Below are positions 1-8,356 of a DNA stretch of 64,000 bases, piece after piece. Source of the DNA: Longimicrobiales bacterium (GTDB lineage Bacteria > Gemmatimonadota > Gemmatimonadetes > Longimicrobiales > Gaopeijiaceae); assembly GCA_029245345.1 (NCBI GenBank), contig JAQWPM010000002.1, forward strand, positions 93,284 through 157,283, written 5' to 3'. Below the pieces are notes generated by a model, which was not told where the DNA came from, did not search any database, and saw nothing but the letters and a program-made list of their open reading frames with translations. The number at the start of each line of letters is the position of its first letter. Positions within the stretch are counted from its first letter, which is position 1. Both the position numbers and the translations under genes were made by a program.

Positions 1-118
1 CGGTGCCTCGACGCCAAAGGCCATTAGGAACGCGCTGAAGGTTGCGTCGCGGGCTGTACGTTCGAACATGGTGGAGCACAGTGCGCGGGAACTCGCCGCG
101 TTCATCCAGGAGTCGTAA
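1..118 (+). CDS. plsX: Phosphate acyltransferase PlsX, C-terminal end only
   Basis: The frame starting at base 2 runs to a TAA stop at 116-118 and gives the last 38 residues of a protein whose tail (GASTPKAIRNALKVA...) fits the PlsX C-terminus, where the final helices follow a small-residue-rich turn. PlsX makes acyl-phosphate from acyl-ACP for phospholipid synthesis. The stop overlaps the fabH start (TAATG), and the plsX-fabH-fabD-fabG-acpP order is common in bacteria, which supports the call. The active-site region lies outside the window, so identity rests on the tail and on context. Confidence 0.75.
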   Translation, partial: GASTPKAIRNALKVASRAVRSNMVEHSARELAAFIQES

Positions 119-1113
119 TGAAGAAGCCCAACCCGATCGTCGAAATCGCCGCAACGGGTAGATACTTGCCCGACAACGTGGTGACGAACGACGATCTCGC
201 GCAGCGGATGGACACGTCCGACGAGTGGATCTTCTCTCGCACTGGAATTCGTGAGCGCCGGATCGCCCCTGACGATATGTGTGCGGCTGACATGGGGGCC
301 GGGGCGGCACGTCAGGCCATGGAGCGGTCCGGTGTTGAGCCGGGTGAGGTAGACATCCTCATTCTCTCGACGGCCACTCCAGATCGGTGGCTTCCGTCGA
401 CTGCTTGCGATGTTCAGGCGCTTCTGGGTTGCTCCAATGCGGTTGCTTTCGATTTGATGGCCGCCTGCTCCGGGTTCATCTACGGACTCAGCATGGCAGA
501 AGGCTTTCTCGCGGCCGGTCGAGGTGAAGTCGCGCTCGTGGTCTCTACCGAGAAGATGAGTGCGATCGTGGACTGGGAAGACCGGGCCACGTGCGTTCTC
601 TTCGGAGACGGAGCGGGTGCCGCGGTGGTCCGCCCGTCAAACGGGTCGGGCCGAGGGATTCTTTCCAGTCACCTCCAGTCGGACGGGAACCTGGGCAACT
701 TGTTGTACAGGCCCAGCGGGGGTGCAGTCCACCCGATGAGCCAGGAAGTTCTCGATGACAGGAGCTATCTGGTTCGTATGCAGGGCCGGGAGATCTTCAA
801 GAATGCAGTCCGGTCGATGGCAGAAGCCTGTGATATCGCGCTTCAGTCCGCTGGACTCACCGCGGAGGATGTCGACATCCTCGTGCCGCATCAGGCGAAC
901 ATCCGGATCATCGAAGCGACAGCGAAGTATGCCGGGATCCCATTGGAGAAGGTCTACGTGAATGTCGACAGGTATGGGAACATGAGCTCTGCGACTGTAC
1001 CGGTCGCGCTGGACGAAGTCGTGGAGAAAGGCCTCATCGGGCCTGGTTCCAACGTTCTCATCGTAGCCTTCGGCGCCGGCCTCACCTGGGGTGCGACGGT
1101 GCTCCGCTGGTAA
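118..1113 (+). CDS. fabH: Beta-ketoacyl-ACP synthase III (FabH)
   Basis: FabH starts fatty acid elongation by condensing acetyl-CoA (or another short acyl-CoA) with malonyl-ACP in the cytoplasm. The 331-residue protein has the normal family length. The full Cys-His-Asn triad is visible: Cys117 in AACSGF, His258 in VPHQAN and Asn288 in RYGNMS. The N-terminal TGRYLPDNVVTNDDLA and SRTGIRERRIA segments are typical. The ATG overlaps the plsX stop by one base, so the two are translationally coupled. fabD follows after 14 bases. Confidence 0.97.
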   Translation: MKKPNPIVEIAATGRYLPDNVVTNDDLAQRMDTSDEWIFSRTGIRERRIAPDDMCAADMGAGAARQAMERSGVEPGEVDILILSTATPDRWLPSTACDVQALLGCSNAVAFDLMAACSGFIYGLSMAEGFLAAGRGEVALVVSTEKMSAIVDWEDRATCVLFGDGAGAAVVRPSNGSGRGILSSHLQSDGNLGNLLYRPSGGAVHPMSQEVLDDRSYLVRMQGREIFKNAVRSMAEACDIALQSAGLTAEDVDILVPHQANIRIIEATAKYAGIPLEKVYVNVDRYGNMSSATVPVALDEVVEKGLIGPGSNVLIVAFGAGLTWGATVLRW

Positions 1114-1127
1114 CCCCCAAAACAGAT

Positions 1128-2045
1128 ATGTCACTTGCTCTGCTTTTCCCCGGCCAGGGGTCCCAGGTTATCGGTATGGCGCAGGCACTGGCTGCTTCCG
1201 AACCTGCGGCTGCGGCCGCCCTCTCCGCCGCTGACGACGTCTTGGGCTTTTCCTTATCGTCTCTGATGGCGAATGGCCCCGAAGACGACCTCAAGGCCAC
1301 CAAGAACGCTCAGCCTGCCATTCTCGCACATTCGGTCGCGGTGCTGCGTGTCGTGCAGGAGCGGCTCGGTCCCGTTTCTTTTGCCGCAGGTCACTCATTG
1401 GGTGAATTCAGCGCGCATGTCGCGGCGGGCACACTAACGTTCGAGGATGCCCTGGCCGCTGTGCGGCTGAGGGGAGAACTCATGTTCGACGCCGGACAGG
1501 CTCGCCCGGGAACCATGGCTGCGATTCTTGGCCTCGCCGACGCGGACGTCGAGGATGTCTGTGCCTCGGTGGACAGTGGGATTTGTGTCCCTGCCAACTT
1601 CAATTCCCGTGGTCAGGTCGTCATTAGTGGTGACCGAGCCGGAGTAGAGCAGGGGATGGCGCGAGCTAAGGAGGCCGGAGCCAAGAGGACGGTAGAACTC
1701 AACGTCTCTGGCGCGTTTCACTCGCCCCTGATGGAGCCAGCGGCGGCAGGGCTTCGTCAGAATTTGGATTCCATCGACTTCCAGGACCCGGCGTACCCAG
1801 TAGTATCCAACGTTACCGCTGCTCCGGTCACAGAAGGCGCCCAGGCGCGTGAGCTTCTGGTGGAACAGCTGACGTCGCCCGTCCGTTGGAGTGGATCCAT
1901 TCAAGCGATGGTTGACCACGGGGTCGATTCCTTCCTGGAACTTGGGCCCGGGGGTGTTCTGTGTGGACTCAATCGACGGAACGCGAAGGGCCTCCCATGT
2001 CGATCGTTGGGTGAGCCAACGGACCTCGAAAGTTGGTACACCTAA
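1128..2045 (+). CDS. fabD: Malonyl-CoA:ACP transacylase (FabD)
   Basis: FabD loads malonyl groups from CoA onto acyl carrier protein for the fatty acid synthase. The 305-residue length is typical. It has the N-terminal FPGQGSQ motif, the nucleophile Ser90 in GHSLGE and the partner His198 in GAFHSP, plus the late LGPGGVLCGL segment. It sits between fabH and fabG in the operon, about 14 and 25 bases away. Nothing is unusual about it. Confidence 0.97.
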   Translation: MSLALLFPGQGSQVIGMAQALAASEPAAAAALSAADDVLGFSLSSLMANGPEDDLKATKNAQPAILAHSVAVLRVVQERLGPVSFAAGHSLGEFSAHVAAGTLTFEDALAAVRLRGELMFDAGQARPGTMAAILGLADADVEDVCASVDSGICVPANFNSRGQVVISGDRAGVEQGMARAKEAGAKRTVELNVSGAFHSPLMEPAAAGLRQNLDSIDFQDPAYPVVSNVTAAPVTEGAQARELLVEQLTSPVRWSGSIQAMVDHGVDSFLELGPGGVLCGLNRRNAKGLPCRSLGEPTDLESWYT

Positions 2046-2070
2046 GCCTAGCGTCGCCTAAAAGAGAGAT

Positions 2071-2817
2071 ATGATCATGAGTCAGGAACTCGAAGGGAAA
2101 GTGGCGCTCGTCACCGGCGGATCTCGCGGTATTGGACTAGGCATCGCTCAGGCTCTTGCAGAAGCCGGCGCCAAGATCGCAGTAATCGGCCGGAACGGTG
2201 AGCGCGCTTCAGAAGCAGCCGCAGCCCTCTCGGGTGAGGGCCACATGGGATTCGCGTGCGACGTTGCGGACTCCGAGCAGGTTAAGGCGACCCTCTCGGC
2301 TGTAGAGGCCGAGGTTGGTCCCGTAGGTATCCTCGTGAACAATGCGGGGATCACGCGGGACAACATTCTTCTTCGAATGAAGGATGAGGAATTTGATGAT
2401 GTGATCGCTGCGAACCTCAAGGGTGCATTTAATTTCACGCGTGCCGTAACTCGCGGAATGATGAAACGTCGTGAGGGCGTGATCCTCAACATCACATCCG
2501 TAGTTGGGATCATCGGGAACGCCGGTCAGACGAACTATGCGGCGTCAAAAGCCGGAATGGTCGGAATGACCAAGAGTGTGGCCAAGGAATTGGCATCGCG
2601 GGGCGTGCGCTGTAACGCCCTCGCGCCGGGCTTTATCAGCACTGATATGACCGGTGACTTGACGGAATCACAGGTCGAGGCGCTCCAAGGACAGATCCCT
2701 CTGGGAAGACTTGGGGAAATCGACGATGTTGCGGGCGTTGCGAGGTTTCTCGTGGGGCCTGCAGCGCGCTACATTACCGGCCAGGTATTGGCGGTCGACG
2801 GCGGAATGGTCATGTAG
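2071..2817 (+). CDS. fabG: 3-oxoacyl-ACP reductase (FabG)
   Basis: FabG is the NADPH-dependent short-chain reductase that reduces 3-oxoacyl-ACP in fatty acid elongation. The nucleotide-binding TGGSRGIG lies at residues 15-22, NNAG at 90-93, and the catalytic Ser143, Tyr156 and Lys160 are all present. The end (ITGQVLAVDGGMVM) is classical FabG. The reading frame opens at 2071, but a second ATG at 2077 is equally possible; a purine-rich AAAAGAGAGAT stretch lies just before both. Placement between fabD and acpP fixes the role more firmly than the sequence alone would. Confidence 0.96.
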   Translation: MIMSQELEGKVALVTGGSRGIGLGIAQALAEAGAKIAVIGRNGERASEAAAALSGEGHMGFACDVADSEQVKATLSAVEAEVGPVGILVNNAGITRDNILLRMKDEEFDDVIAANLKGAFNFTRAVTRGMMKRREGVILNITSVVGIIGNAGQTNYAASKAGMVGMTKSVAKELASRGVRCNALAPGFISTDMTGDLTESQVEALQGQIPLGRLGEIDDVAGVARFLVGPAARYITGQVLAVDGGMVM

Positions 2818-2892
2818 TTCTCGTTTCGCCCGCACCGCCATTTTCACGATGACAAACACAAGCAGGCATTTCCAGAACCCCTAGGAGGAGCA

Positions 2893-3135
2893 ATGAGCGA
2901 GTCCATCGAGGCCCGTGTACGAGAAATTATCATCAACGAGTTGGGCGTTGAGCCTGAGAAAGTCACGGACGATGCGTCCTTCGTGGAAGATCTCGGAGCC
3001 GATTCTCTCGATACCGTTGAGTTGGTAATGGCGTTTGAAGAGGAATTTGGCCTCGACATCCCGGATGAGGATGCCGAGCAGATGCGTAGCGTTGGCGACG
3101 CGATCAAGTACCTGAAGGAGAACGGAGAGGGCTGA
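2893..3135 (+). CDS. acpP: Acyl carrier protein
   Basis: An 80-residue acidic protein that carries growing acyl chains on a phosphopantetheine arm. The attachment serine is Ser38 in [10 protein letters not shown], and the four-helix ACP pattern with acidic helix II is clear. A strong ribosome binding site (AGGAGG) lies a few bases before the ATG, consistent with the high expression usual for ACP. It lies between fabG and fabF. Confidence 0.98.
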   Translation: MSESIEARVREIIINELGVEPEKVTDDASFVEDLGADSLDTVELVMAFEEEFGLDIPDEDAEQMRSVGDAIKYLKENGEG

Positions 3136-3166
3136 GTCCTCGGACCATCTTCAGATCGGGAAGGGC

Positions 3167-4441
3167 GTGACCATGGGGAACGGAACAGGTGAGGTGCCGC
3201 GGCGGGTCGTTGTGACGGGTATGGGATTGGTTTCTCCCGTCGGGAAGGACCTGGAGTCCAGCTGGCAGAACATGTTGGACGGCAAGAGCGGTGGCGGGCC
3301 TGTTACCCAATGTGAGGTGACAGATGAGTGGGCCTGTCGTGTTGCCTGCGAGGTAAAGGGCTTCGACCCCCTCGACCACATGGACCGCCGGGATGCCAAA
3401 CGGCAGGACAGGGTCTCACAGTTTGGGATCGCAGCGTCTGGTGAAGCCTTGAAGTCCGCGGGCCTCGACGGGTTACCTGATGGCATGGATCCAAAACGTT
3501 TCGGTGTGATTTTCGGCACTGGAATCGGCGGAATCAAAACGTTCGAGGAACAGCACAAGAAGATGCTGGCGGGGGGGCCGAAACGGGTCAGCCCTTTCTT
3601 CATCCCGATGTTTATCCCCGACATCACCGCGGGCTTCATCAGCATACGGTGGAATCTGCAGGGTCCGAACTACGCCACCGTTTCCGCGTGTGCTTCTTCT
3701 GCACATGCGATCGGTGATGCGATGCGTCACATCAGGCACGGTGACGCGGACATGATGATCGCTGGAGGCTCCGAGGCGACCATCACGCCCATGACGTTCG
3801 CTGGGTTTTCGTCGCTCAAGGCGATGTCCACCAGAAACGACGACCCAGAGGGTGCTAGTCGGCCGTTCTCAGCGGATCGAGACGGCTTCGTAATGGGCGA
3901 AGGATCGGGCGCCGTCGTACTGGAGTCGCTCGAGCATGCCCAAGCGCGAGGTGCCGAGATCTTGGCAGAGATTGTCGGATATGGCCTATCGGCGGACGCC
4001 CATCACATCACCGCGCCGCCGCCGGATGGTTACGGTGCGCAGAACGCGATGCGCATGGCCATGGAGTATGCTGGTGCAAGGCCCGAGGACGTCGATTATG
4101 TGAACGCCCACGGGACGTCCACGATGGCCGACGCGGTCGAGACGTCAGCGATCAAATCGGTATTCGGAGATCACGCCTACAACCTTGTTGTAGGCTCGAC
4201 GAAGTCGATGACCGGGCATTTGCTCGGAGCTGCCGGAGCCTTGGAAGGCATTGTGTCCATGCAGGCGTGCCGGACCGGCAAGATCCCGCCAACGATCAAT
4301 TTTTCGGGACTGGATCCGGAGTGTGATCTCGAGTATGCGCACGGTGGCATGATGGAACGGGACGTGAAGCTCGCGCTCAGCAATTCGTTCGGCTTTGGTG
4401 GACACAACGCTTGCTTGGCGATCCAGCGGTGGGACGGCTGA
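3167..4441 (+). CDS. fabF: Beta-ketoacyl-ACP synthase II (FabF)
   Basis: FabF catalyses chain-elongating condensation of acyl-ACP with malonyl-ACP. Counting from a GTG at 3167 gives 424 residues, slightly longer than usual (about 410), so the ATG at 3173 is also possible. Cys175 in VSACASS is the nucleophile, with the histidines in NAHGTSTMAD and SMTGHLLGAAG. It ends the fab operon, and the ispF start follows only 13 bases after its stop. Confidence 0.97.
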   Translation: MTMGNGTGEVPRRVVVTGMGLVSPVGKDLESSWQNMLDGKSGGGPVTQCEVTDEWACRVACEVKGFDPLDHMDRRDAKRQDRVSQFGIAASGEALKSAGLDGLPDGMDPKRFGVIFGTGIGGIKTFEEQHKKMLAGGPKRVSPFFIPMFIPDITAGFISIRWNLQGPNYATVSACASSAHAIGDAMRHIRHGDADMMIAGGSEATITPMTFAGFSSLKAMSTRNDDPEGASRPFSADRDGFVMGEGSGAVVLESLEHAQARGAEILAEIVGYGLSADAHHITAPPPDGYGAQNAMRMAMEYAGARPEDVDYVNAHGTSTMADAVETSAIKSVFGDHAYNLVVGSTKSMTGHLLGAAGALEGIVSMQACRTGKIPPTINFSGLDPECDLEYAHGGMMERDVKLALSNSFGFGGHNACLAIQRWDG

Positions 4442-4454
4442 CCGGTCGACTGCC

Positions 4455-4979
4455 ATGAGAATCGGCACGGGCTATGACTCCCACCGTTTCCTCGAGGGCC
4501 GTGAGTTGGTTCTGGGAGGAGTGCATATCCCCGACCATGCTGGGCTGTCAGGGCATTCGGACGGTGACGCGGTGTGCCACGCGATAATCGACGCCATTCT
4601 AGGGGCGGCAGCCGCAGGGAACGTGGGCAGTCACTTCCCACCAAGCGACGACGAATGGAAGGACGCCGATTCCATGGACCTGCTCGCCCGGGCCATGCGA
4701 GTACTTGATGCGCGCGACTATCGGGTGGGGAATATCGACGTCACGGTAATCTGCGAGACCCCGAAGATCGGACCGCATATAGATGCGATGCGGATGAGCC
4801 TTGCCAAGGTTTTGCATGTGCCCTCGACGGCGATTTCGATCAAGGGTAAAACGAACGAGAAAATGGGGTGGATCGGCGCGGGTGAAGGCCTTGCCGTACA
4901 TGCAGTCGCGCTGATCAAGCCACAGTCGGGAGCGGCCGGTGGAGAAGCCGGCAGTGGTGGAGGGGCTTGGCCCCTATAG
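4455..4979 (+). CDS. ispF: 2-C-methyl-D-erythritol 2,4-cyclodiphosphate synthase (IspF)
   Basis: IspF closes the cyclic diphosphate in the MEP isoprenoid pathway. Metal ligands are visible in GYDSHRF near the N-terminus and in the SGHSDGD segment; the TNEKMGWIGAGEG segment is the family C-terminal signature. I chose the ATG at 4455 because the family begins exactly at MRIGTGYDSH; the upstream in-frame codon at 4395 lies inside fabF. At 174 residues it is about 15 longer than usual because of a Gly-rich tail ending in AWPL. Confidence 0.95.
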   Translation: MRIGTGYDSHRFLEGRELVLGGVHIPDHAGLSGHSDGDAVCHAIIDAILGAAAAGNVGSHFPPSDDEWKDADSMDLLARAMRVLDARDYRVGNIDVTVICETPKIGPHIDAMRMSLAKVLHVPSTAISIKGKTNEKMGWIGAGEGLAVHAVALIKPQSGAAGGEAGSGGGAWPL

Positions 4980-5020
4980 CAGGGCAACGGTAGCCCCTCT
5001 CACCCACATTGAGGGGGTGA

Positions 5021-5635
5021 ATGTTGGCTGACTTCTTTGTTTGGGTAGATCGTGTCCCGAACGGCCTCGTCTATCTCGTGCTGGGCTTGGGGGCGGCTGT
5101 CGAGAACGTGCTTCCCGCTGTCCCGGCTGACACCTTTGTTGCCTTTGGTGGATTTCTTTCGGCTGTAGGAGACCTGGATCGCCGATGGCTATTCTTGTCG
5201 ACATGGGTCCTGAACGTCGCTTCGGCGGTTGCGATGTACCGTGTCGGGTATCTGCACGGGCCGGCCTTCTTTCAGAACGGATGGGGCCGCCACGTGCTTC
5301 GGCCGCACCAGATGGATCGAATGCGGACGTTCTATGACCGATTCGGCACGCTGGCGATCTTCCTGACTCGATTTCTGCCGGGCCTCCGATCCATCGTTCC
5401 GGTGTTCGCCGGCGTCACACATCAGCCGCTTATTTTTGTCGTGATCCCCATCGCCCTGGCGTCGGCGATTTGGTACGGGGCTCTCATTTGGCTCGGGGCG
5501 CTAGCCGGCCAGAACCTAGACCGCCTGCGGATGCTCCTGGCGAATGTGAACGGAGTACTTCTAGCCGCCGCGGTCGTCGCCGTTGCCGTGGTCGGGGTGT
5601 CGTGGTGGCGCACCAGACACGCCGTCGATGAGTGA
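5021..5635 (+). CDS. DedA family (SNARE-associated type) membrane protein
   Basis: A 204-residue integral membrane protein with the DedA signature: the PAVPADTFVAFGG re-entrant segment, the YDRFGTLAIFLTRFLPGLRSIVP segment with its conserved FxTRF-x-PG-x-R pattern, and several hydrophobic helices. DedA proteins act in membrane homeostasis, and some flip undecaprenyl phosphate or phospholipids; the substrate here cannot be told. A GAGGGGG ribosome site precedes the ATG, and CCCCTC at 4994-4999 could pair with it, so the start may be partly masked in the mRNA. The gene overlaps the Xer gene by 8 bases. Confidence 0.88.
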   Translation: MLADFFVWVDRVPNGLVYLVLGLGAAVENVLPAVPADTFVAFGGFLSAVGDLDRRWLFLSTWVLNVASAVAMYRVGYLHGPAFFQNGWGRHVLRPHQMDRMRTFYDRFGTLAIFLTRFLPGLRSIVPVFAGVTHQPLIFVVIPIALASAIWYGALIWLGALAGQNLDRLRMLLANVNGVLLAAAVVAVAVVGVSWWRTRHAVDE

Positions 5636-6551
5636 GTCATCTGGGGCGCGCGAGGCTCTTCCTAGAGCCTTCCGCTTCGAGCAGTTCCAGGACTACCTGT
5701 CATTTGAGCGTGGCCTGTCGGCTCGCACCGTGTCGGCGTATGACCGGGACCTCACTCGTTGGGCTGAATTCATGGTGAGTCGTGCGATCCGGACCCCCGA
5801 AGCCGTCACTCCTGCGGATCTCAGAGAGTGGGTGTTCGATCGGCGCGAGGCGGGCCTCGCGCCGACCTCGATACGGAGGGCCCAGAGTGCGATCCGCACG
5901 TACTTCAGATTCCTCATCGCGGAAGGGGATCTCCAGGTGGATCCCACGGAGAGACTGGAGAGCCCCAAGGTAGGGAGGAAACTTCCCGACTTCCTGACGC
6001 GTGAGGAGGTGGAGCAGCTCTTAGACGCTCCTGACCCGACTAAGGCACTGTTTTGGCGTGACCGTGCCATTCTCGAGGTGCTGTATGCATCCGGCGTCCG
6101 CGTCACGGAGTTGGTCGAACTCCCGCTGTCCAGCCTCGACCGAGACGACGCCTTCGTGACCGTCTTCGGCAAGGGCTCCAAGGAGCGGCTCGTACCCCTC
6201 GGGGGGCCGGCTCAGCGAGCCCTCGAACGCTATCTCCGTGAGGTGCGCCCTTCGTTGGAGCAGGGGAACGGCGCAGGAAGAGTCTTCCTGAACGTGCGTG
6301 GACGTCCTCTTAGTCGCGAGTCCGTGTGGAAGCTGGTACGGGATAGCGCGGTCCGGGCAGGTATTACGAAGAAGGTCTCGCCGCACACCCTTCGCCACAC
6401 ATTCGCGACCCACTTGGTGGAAGGCGGTGCCGACCTAGTCGCGGTGCAAGAACTGTTGGGACACGTCGATATCTCGACGACCCAGATCTACACACATGTC
6501 GACCGTGAGTACCTGCGCGACGTACACCGGCGATTTCATCCCCGGAGTTAG
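5628..6551 (+). CDS. Tyrosine site-specific recombinase, XerC/XerD type
   Basis: Xer recombinases resolve chromosome dimers at dif. The 307-residue protein has an N-terminal SAM-like core-binding domain (about 15-105) and a catalytic domain with all six active residues: Arg158 (GVRVTE), Lys182 (GKGSKE), His253 and Arg256 (HTLRHTF), His279 (LLGHVD) and Tyr288 (TQIYTH). The ATG at 5628 overlaps the end of dedA by 8 bases; upstream in-frame sequence lies inside dedA. Context is housekeeping, so I read it as a chromosomal Xer rather than a phage integrase. XerC and XerD cannot be separated from sequence alone. Confidence 0.92.
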   Translation: MSESSGAREALPRAFRFEQFQDYLSFERGLSARTVSAYDRDLTRWAEFMVSRAIRTPEAVTPADLREWVFDRREAGLAPTSIRRAQSAIRTYFRFLIAEGDLQVDPTERLESPKVGRKLPDFLTREEVEQLLDAPDPTKALFWRDRAILEVLYASGVRVTELVELPLSSLDRDDAFVTVFGKGSKERLVPLGGPAQRALERYLREVRPSLEQGNGAGRVFLNVRGRPLSRESVWKLVRDSAVRAGITKKVSPHTLRHTFATHLVEGGADLVAVQELLGHVDISTTQIYTHVDREYLRDVHRRFHPRS

Positions 6552-6576
6552 CGAACGCGGGGCTCCGGCTGGCGGA

Positions 6577-8178
6577 CTACCGGCCGGTCGGACCTTCCTG
6601 ACCACGGCGGCGGGCTGACTCACCGTCCACGGCCTCGATCAGCCCCGCCTGGGACATGGTTGTCAGGATCAGACGTACGGCCTCGGTGAGCACGGGGTCC
6701 CGTTCCATACGGAAGTCTGCCTCGGCACCGATGTCCTCCATGCGTTGGGCCACATTGATGCGGCCGCGCCAGTTCAGATATTCCAGAATGGTCTCGTCGC
6801 CGAGGAGCTCTTCAGAAAGGCTAGCATCCCGAAGTAGCGTCACCAGTTCGTCGAACTCGGCGGCGTCCAAGCCTGGTTCTTGGTTGGTGTCACGCCGTGC
6901 GGCCGCTGCGTCGAAGCCGAGCTCAGCTAGGCGGAGACCAAGCGGAATCTGCTTTTCGTTGACTTCGGTAATCAGCTCACGCTCGATGATTTTGAGGGTA
7001 TCGTCCTCGATCTCGAGATCCGGGAAGATTCCTCCACCGTTCACAAGGGTCCGACCCGCTGCTGTTGTGACGCGAGGGAAGGTGTCTAAGTCTTCCTCCA
7101 TCGGGCGGCCCAGCGCATCCCGCGAGCGTTGGAGTGACCGACCGAGTGGGGTATGCCACGATCCAGTCGTGAAGCGGAGGCGGCGGTTCCCGGGAAGAGG
7201 CATCACGGTCTGAACTACGCCCTTCCCGAAGGAGCGTTCGCCAAGCACGATGGCTCGATCGTAGTCCTGTAGAGCGCCGGCCAAAATCTCTGCCCCAGAG
7301 GCGGTGAACCTGTCGACAAGGATCACCATGGGAAGGTCAGGCACGAGCTGCGGCCAGCGATCGTCGAAGGAATCGGTCGACATCTCACCCGGGGCGGACC
7401 CAGGAATGCGCTGCACCGTACTCGCCAGCGTGGAGCCAGGTTTTAGGAACAGGTCTGCCAACATTAGAGACTCATCGAGGAAGCCGCCCGGATTCCTACG
7501 GAGGTCGATGATGAGTCCGCTCGTACTTCCCAGCTCCTCCAGCGCTGCGTTCATTTCGCGGGCAGCGTTCCGGGCCACTCGATCGAGCACGACGTAGCCG
7601 ATTCCCGACTCTAGGACTCCGTAGTGCACCGCTGGCACGTGGACTTCGGCTCGGGTGATGTCTAGGGCGATCGGGTCGGGATAGCCCGCTCGCTTGACCT
7701 TAACGAGGACGTTCGACCCGACCGGACCTCGAATGGAATCGGCCGCCATGCCGGTGGTCCATCCCGATGCGTCGTGCTCGTTCACACCGACCAGGACATC
7801 ACCGACTAGAATGCCGACCTGCATCGCGGGTGTACTCCGGAACACAGCGGTGACTGTGACCTCATCGTTGAGGGGCGTAATCTGAAGCCCAATGCCCGAG
7901 TAGTTTCCGGTGGTTTCTTCTTCCCAAATTTCAGCTTCGACAGGCGTGAAGAGTTCTGCATACGGATCATTGAGCGCCGCGATCATCCCGTCGATCGCCG
8001 CTTCCCAGAGTGTCGAGTCGCTGAAGCCATCCATGTGCATGGTTGAGATGGCCTCAACCGCATCGGCAAGGGCATCGACCACGGGTACTCGTGGTGCCTC
8101 GGCCGCTTGGGTCTGCGCGTGCAGGCCTGGAGCGGCGAGGGCGAAAAGAAGGCTCAATGATGCGATGCGATGTGTCAT
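6577..8178 (-). CDS. Exported S41-family C-terminal processing protease
   Basis: A 533-residue periplasmic serine protease of the CtpA/Prc type. A signal peptide covers residues 1-21 (LALAAP-like core, AxA-Q cleavage), followed by a helical region, a PDZ domain (about 90-175) and the S41 catalytic domain. The Ser-Lys dyad is visible as Ser294 in FTASGAE and Lys319 in SFGKGVVQ. I chose the ATG at 8178 because it starts directly before the signal peptide; the open frame runs upstream without one. Convergent with the Xer gene (25-base gap) and divergent from nadE. C-terminal to the core is a helical tail of about 150 residues. Confidence 0.9.
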   Translation of the reverse strand: MTHRIASLSLLFALAAPGLHAQTQAAEAPRVPVVDALADAVEAISTMHMDGFSDSTLWEAAIDGMIAALNDPYAELFTPVEAEIWEEETTGNYSGIGLQITPLNDEVTVTAVFRSTPAMQVGILVGDVLVGVNEHDASGWTTGMAADSIRGPVGSNVLVKVKRAGYPDPIALDITRAEVHVPAVHYGVLESGIGYVVLDRVARNAAREMNAALEELGSTSGLIIDLRRNPGGFLDESLMLADLFLKPGSTLASTVQRIPGSAPGEMSTDSFDDRWPQLVPDLPMVILVDRFTASGAEILAGALQDYDRAIVLGERSFGKGVVQTVMPLPGNRRLRFTTGSWHTPLGRSLQRSRDALGRPMEEDLDTFPRVTTAAGRTLVNGGGIFPDLEIEDDTLKIIERELITEVNEKQIPLGLRLAELGFDAAAARRDTNQEPGLDAAEFDELVTLLRDASLSEELLGDETILEYLNWRGRINVAQRMEDIGAEADFRMERDPVLTEAVRLILTTMSQAGLIEAVDGESARRRGQEGPTGR

Positions 8179-8356
8179 GCGGGCGCCCCGGGCGTCAGCG
8201 AATGGTAGGTTCTGTATAACCCCCGCGTAGGAACCGGCGTTCCGATCCTTAACGCGGGTGTGATGCCGCACTGCAACTTGCGGACCGTAGGGATACCTTT
8301 GTTGCGTCTTGGCCGAAAGGCCCAGTGGCTCCAGAAACCGGACAGAACGACTGCTC

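Noticed and set aside
5628-6551. Xer-type recombinase as a sign of a mobile element
   Set aside because: Length, motifs and operon overlap with a DedA gene fit a chromosomal Xer; no repeats, tRNA target or cargo genes around it.
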